Positions 13,647 through 17,076 of a stretch of 17,076 nucleotides of DNA are shown piece after piece. The stretch is from an uncultured Eubacteriales bacterium (GTDB lineage: Bacteria > Bacillota > Clostridia > Oscillospirales > Oscillospiraceae), in contig CAKTJM010000024.1 in the NCBI GenBank assembly GCA_934567745.1, positions 1 to 17,076 on the forward strand, written 5' to 3'. A model generated the notes under the pieces. That model was not told the origin of the DNA, ran no database searches, and worked only from the letters and a program-made list of their open reading frames with translations. The number at the start of each line of letters is the position of its first letter. Positions within the stretch are counted from its first letter, which is position 1. The translations under genes and the position numbers were made by a program.

Positions 13647-13664
13647 GGGTGGGCCGGAGTTTTT
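13628..13664 (+). terminator. Terminator of the toxin transcript
   Basis: A perfect 13-bp stem CTCCGGCCCACCC / GGGTGGGCCGGAG (13628-13640 / 13647-13659) with loop TGTCAA is followed by TTTTT. It sits 62 bases after the toxin stop codon. Confidence 0.92.
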
Positions 13665-13706
13665 GTCCCTTCGTCCCAACTGCGATCGTTTCAGGTGGTC
13701 AGACGT

Positions 13707-13745
13707 TTGACATCGATCTTACCAAACCTTGCTTTTCGATCTTAC
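13707..13745 (+). promoter_or_regulatory. -35 box with a 10-bp direct repeat upstream of the phosphoesterase gene
   Basis: TTGACA (13707-13712) is immediately followed by TCGATCTTAC (13713-13722), which recurs exactly at 13736-13745, a 23-bp period. No good -10 lies at 17 bp (TGCTTT), so activator dependence is possible. The repeat may be a tandem operator; the regulator is unknown. Confidence 0.35.
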
Positions 13746-13782
13746 GCTTCGTCACCACAATGACTATCGTACCCACCTCTCT

Positions 13783-13825
13783 CCGCCGTCGTCCCGCTGG
13801 ACCGTGGGTCCACGGGCGGCGGCGG
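13783..13825 (+). promoter_or_regulatory. Long leader hairpin upstream of the phosphoesterase gene
   Basis: 13783-13803 pairs with 13807-13825 over about 19 bp with two single-base bulges and one wobble (loop GTG). It ends 35 bases before the ATG and about 20 before the ribosome binding site AAAGGAG. No T-tract follows, so it looks like a stabilising or regulatory leader structure rather than a terminator. Confidence 0.5.
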
Positions 13826-13860
13826 GCCTGATACCTGCGATGAGAAAGGAGATCTAAGGT

Positions 13861-16800
13861 ATGAAACGATGGACGAGCTTATTGCTGACCGCAGCGCTCG
13901 TGCTGAGCATGGTCCCATCCGGCTTTGCCGCAGGAGGGGACACGACGGCAGACACGCCGCCGGACAAGATCGACGACGCGACCGTCTGACGATATTTAGA
14001 CGACAACAGCGACCCGGCGGGCGAGCCGGACAGCGAGGGCTATGTCCGCACGAGCTGGACCGCCGCCAACTTCGACGATTCCCAGTGGAAGACCGGCAAA
14101 GGCACCTTCGGCGCCAAGAGCGACGGCACCTCCGACGGCGCGGCCGTCAAGCTCGACGGCATCGGCGGCAAGGACGGGACCGGTGACAACTACCCCACCT
14201 ACTACTTCCGCACGACGGTGAACATCCCCAATGCCTCCGCCGTCACGAAGGTCGTCGGCAGCATCAAGTATGACGACGCCGCGATCCTGTACATCAACGG
14301 CGTCCGCGCCGCCGGCTTCAACGACGACGGCTGCGATTCCAACAGCAGCTATTGCAGCAAGAAGGCCGACACCACCAGCGACATCGAGATCACCAATGTG
14401 GCTGCACTCAACCTGCAAGACGGTGTCAACACCGTCGCCGTGGAAGTCCACAACGAGAGCGCGGGCAGCTCCGACATCTTCTTCGGCCTGCCCGAGCTGG
14501 CGCTCTCCGATGAGGCCGTGGACTATCAGTCCAACATCAGCCTGTCCATGGGCGCGGACGAGAGCCAGATGGGCTTCACCTGGTACTCCATGCTCGACGG
14601 CGACGCTTCCCTCGCCCTCGCGACGAACGACCAGATGACCGGCGCGCAGACCTACACCGTCACGCCGACCACCGCCAACGACGGCCAGCAGAGCTGCCAG
14701 GTCACCGTCGAAGGCCTCCAGCCCGGCACCACCTACTACTATCAGCTGACCAACGCGGGCCAGAAGAGCGACGTGTACTCGTTCACCACCGATGACGGCG
14801 GCGTATTCTCCTTCGCCTACGTGGGCGACCCCCAGATCGGCGCGGGCAGTACCCAGAGCGACATCCTCGGCTGGGACAAGACCCTGGGCCTGATCCGCAG
14901 TGACAAGAACTTCTCCGATGTTTCCTTCCTGCTCTCCGCAGGCGACCAGGTCAACGGCGCTTCGGACGAGGGCCAGTACGACGGCTACCTCGATCACGAC
15001 GTGCTCACCGGCCTCCCGGCGGCCACCGTCGTGGGCAACCACGACGCCAGCTCCAACGCCTACGGCCAGCACTTCAATGTGGCCAACGAGTCCGATGAGT
15101 TCGGCACCACCGCCGCGGGCGGCGACAGCTATTTCGTCTACAACAACGTGCTCTTCCTCGTGCTCAACAGCAACGACATGTCCGTCGCTGAGCATAAGGA
15201 GTTCATGGAGCAGGCGATCGCCGCGACCGCCGATCAGGGCATCCAGTGGAAGGTCGTCACCTTCCATCTCTCCCTCTTCACCGTGGCCAGCCACGCGAAG
15301 GACGACTACATTACGAACCCCACCGGCTTCAAGACCCAGCTCGCGCCCGTCCTGAAGGATCTGGACATCGACGTGGTGCTCCAGGGCCACGACCACGTCT
15401 ACTGCCGCACCTATATGATGGACGGCCTGAACCCCATCCGCACCTCAGACAAGTATGAGTACGCCAACGGCCGGGATCAGGCCCCCACCGCCGTGAACGA
15501 CCCGGACGGCATCCTGTACATCACCGCGAACTCCGGCTCCGGCTCCAAGACGTACAACATCATCTCCTCCGACTTCCCCTTCTCCGCCGTGCAGAACCAG
15601 GAGCACGTGGCCAACGTCTCCAAGGTCTCCGTCTCGGACAAGCAGTTCACCGTCACCACCTACCGCACCACGGATATGAGCGTGGTGGACAGCTTCACCA
15701 TCAAGCGCGACGGCGGCGATGAGACCGGCTCCTATCCCCCCGCCCCCACCAACGACACGCGCGTGACCGGCTCCTACGACGCGACCGGCTCCCTCAAGCT
15801 CACGCTGGCGGGCCGCTATGGCTCCCAGGCGATGAACGCCGACGGCGGCAGCCTGGAGATCGTCCAGTACAACGCCAAGAACGGCTTCGCCTACGCCGTC
15901 AGCGGCGTGAAGGGCAAGCTGATCGCCGTGGACCTCAACGGCAAGCTCGACAGCGACAAGGTCGTCGCCCTCACCGGTAAGGAGTACGACGTCAAGGGCA
16001 TGGTCAGCTCCTACGGCGACATGACCTCCGTGGCGATCTCCCCCGACGGGGCCCGTCTGGCGGTCGCCATCCAGTCTGCGAACTATGACGACAAGGGCAG
16101 CGTGGCGCTGTTCGCCTGCCAGGCCGACGGCTCCCTCAAGGCCCTCTCTACCGTCAAGGTCGGGGTCCAGCCGGACATGCTGACCTTCGTGGACGGCAGC
16201 ACCCTCCTCACCGCCGACGAGGGCGAGCCGCGCCAGGGCACGAACGGCGTGGATCCCAAGGGCTCCGTCACCATCGTCACCATCGATCCCGACACCGCGA
16301 AGATGACCGCCAGCTCCGTGTACTTCGACCGGTTCGATGCCCAGCGCGACGCGCTGGCCGCTGCCGGGGTGCTGATCCAGAAGGACACCCAGCCCTCCAC
16401 CGACTTCGAGCCGGAATACATCGCGATCAACGGCCGCACCGCCTACGTCGCCCTGCAGGAGGCCAACGCCATCGCCGTGCTGGATATCGACAAGGCGCAG
16501 TTCACCGGCGTGTATCCTCTGGGCTTCCAGGACTACGGCCAGACCAAGGTAGATCTTCAGAAGAACGATACGATCGAACTGAAGAACTATGAGAACGTCT
16601 ATGGCATCAAGATGCCCGACGGCATCGCCGTGACCACCATCGGCGGCAAGACCTATCTGCTCACCGCCAACGAGGGCGACAGCCGCGCCGACTGGGCCGG
16701 TCTGAACAACGAGTCCGAGGGCAAGACCTCTCCCACTGGGGATATGAAGCTCGACAAGAAGGTCGTCTGGTTCAACGCCGACATGTGGGACGGCCTGGAC

Positions 16801-17076
16801 CAGAGCAAGGCCTACGTCTTCGGCGGCCGCTCCTTCTCCCTCTACGAAGTGACCGAAGCCGGCCTGACGCTGGTCTACGACAGCGGCAGCGACTTCGAGG
16901 AGATCACCGCAGAGATGATCCCGAACTACTTCAACTGCTCCAACGATAAGACCAGTTTGGACAACCGTTCCGGCAAGAAGGGTCCCGAGCCGGAGAGCGT
17001 TGTCATCGGCACGGTGGACGGCAAGACCTACGCCTTCGTTGCCCTTGAGCGCATCGGCGGCGTGATGGTCTATGAC
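13861..17076 (+). pseudogene. Secreted metallophosphoesterase / choice-of-anchor I protein, interrupted by in-frame TGA and cut by the window end
   Basis: The frame runs 1072 codons to the window edge with a single interruption, TGA at codon 43 (13987-13989). The start is ATG 13861 with GAAAGGAGAT upstream. Layout: signal peptide MKRWTSLLLTAALVLSMVPS (cut near GFAA); a beta-sandwich carbohydrate-binding-like region (about 50-215); and a fibronectin-like phosphatase N-domain (about 235-310). A calcineurin-like metallophosphoesterase (about 318-520) has Asp323 (GDPQ), Asp362 (GDQ), Asn393-His394 (GNHD), His469 (VTFH) and His510/His512 (GHDHVY). From about 635 a choice-of-anchor I beta-propeller follows, with TADEGEPR and TANEGDSRAD. 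It should hydrolyse phosphoesters outside the cell. The context DATV-stop-RYLDDNSDP suggests a former Trp codon (TGG to TGA). Without readthrough only a 42-aa exported peptide is made. All metal ligands remain, so the change is recent or suppressed. Confidence 0.75.

Noticed and set aside
13987..14029. Selenocysteine at the in-frame TGA
   Set aside because: The only nearby hairpin (14014-14018 / 14025-14029) is a 5-bp stem lacking a SECIS-like apical loop, the site is outside the catalytic domain, and the context favours Trp.
13996..15396. A 466-codon - strand ORF opposite the phosphoesterase
   Set aside because: It is a GC-driven shadow, valine/glycine-rich with no signal or domain, while the + frame shows complete metallophosphoesterase motifs.

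Overview
The window (about 65% G+C over most of its length) looks like a chromosomal segment of a high-GC clostridial Firmicute, probably a gut Oscillospirales relative. The reasons are a clostridial-style second type II topoisomerase, a copper-amine-oxidase-N 'stalk' protein, a YtrA-type GntR/ABC operon, AAGGAGG-type ribosome binding sites and a choice-of-anchor I phosphoesterase. The taxon is inferred; no rRNA or marker search was possible. All protein-coding genes I could support are on the + strand.

Region 1 (3-6782) is a topoisomerase cluster: the 3' part of a ParE/GyrB-like ATPase subunit, a secreted stalk-domain protein, a small membrane zinc-ribbon protein, a ParC/GyrA-like subunit and a lipoprotein. 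Region 2 (6779-7225) holds tRNA-Gly(GCC) with its promoter and terminator, followed by a degenerate tandem copy of the same unit. That copy carries direct and inverted tRNA fragments, a small palindromic insertion and three more terminators. Region 3 (7245-11388) is a translationally coupled five-gene operon: a YtrA-type GntR repressor, two membrane proteins, an ABC ATPase and a large membrane-anchored protein of unknown function. It is driven by a near-consensus promoter flanked by two copies of a 23-bp palindromic operator.

Region 4 (11389-13268) is a hairpin-rich spacer and then a frameshifted paralogue of the last operon gene, closed by a strong terminator. Region 5 (13272-13664) is the most interesting part. 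It has a 41-codon single-pass membrane peptide with a strong ribosome binding site, absent from conventional ORF lists because of its size. On the opposite strand, a consensus promoter (TTGACA, 17 bp, TATACT) sits inside the hairpin of the sense terminator, and an intrinsic antisense terminator lies inside the peptide gene. Together these predict an antisense RNA of about 92 nt covering the 3' end of the gene, which is the layout of a type I toxin-antitoxin locus. An 11-nt perfect complementarity between the 5' and 3' untranslated regions, copied in the antisense RNA, suggests how regulation might work.

Region 6 (13665-17076) carries a large secreted metallophosphoesterase/choice-of-anchor I gene that runs off the window. 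An in-frame TGA lies at codon 43, where a tryptophan is expected, so the gene is either a recent pseudogene or depends on readthrough.
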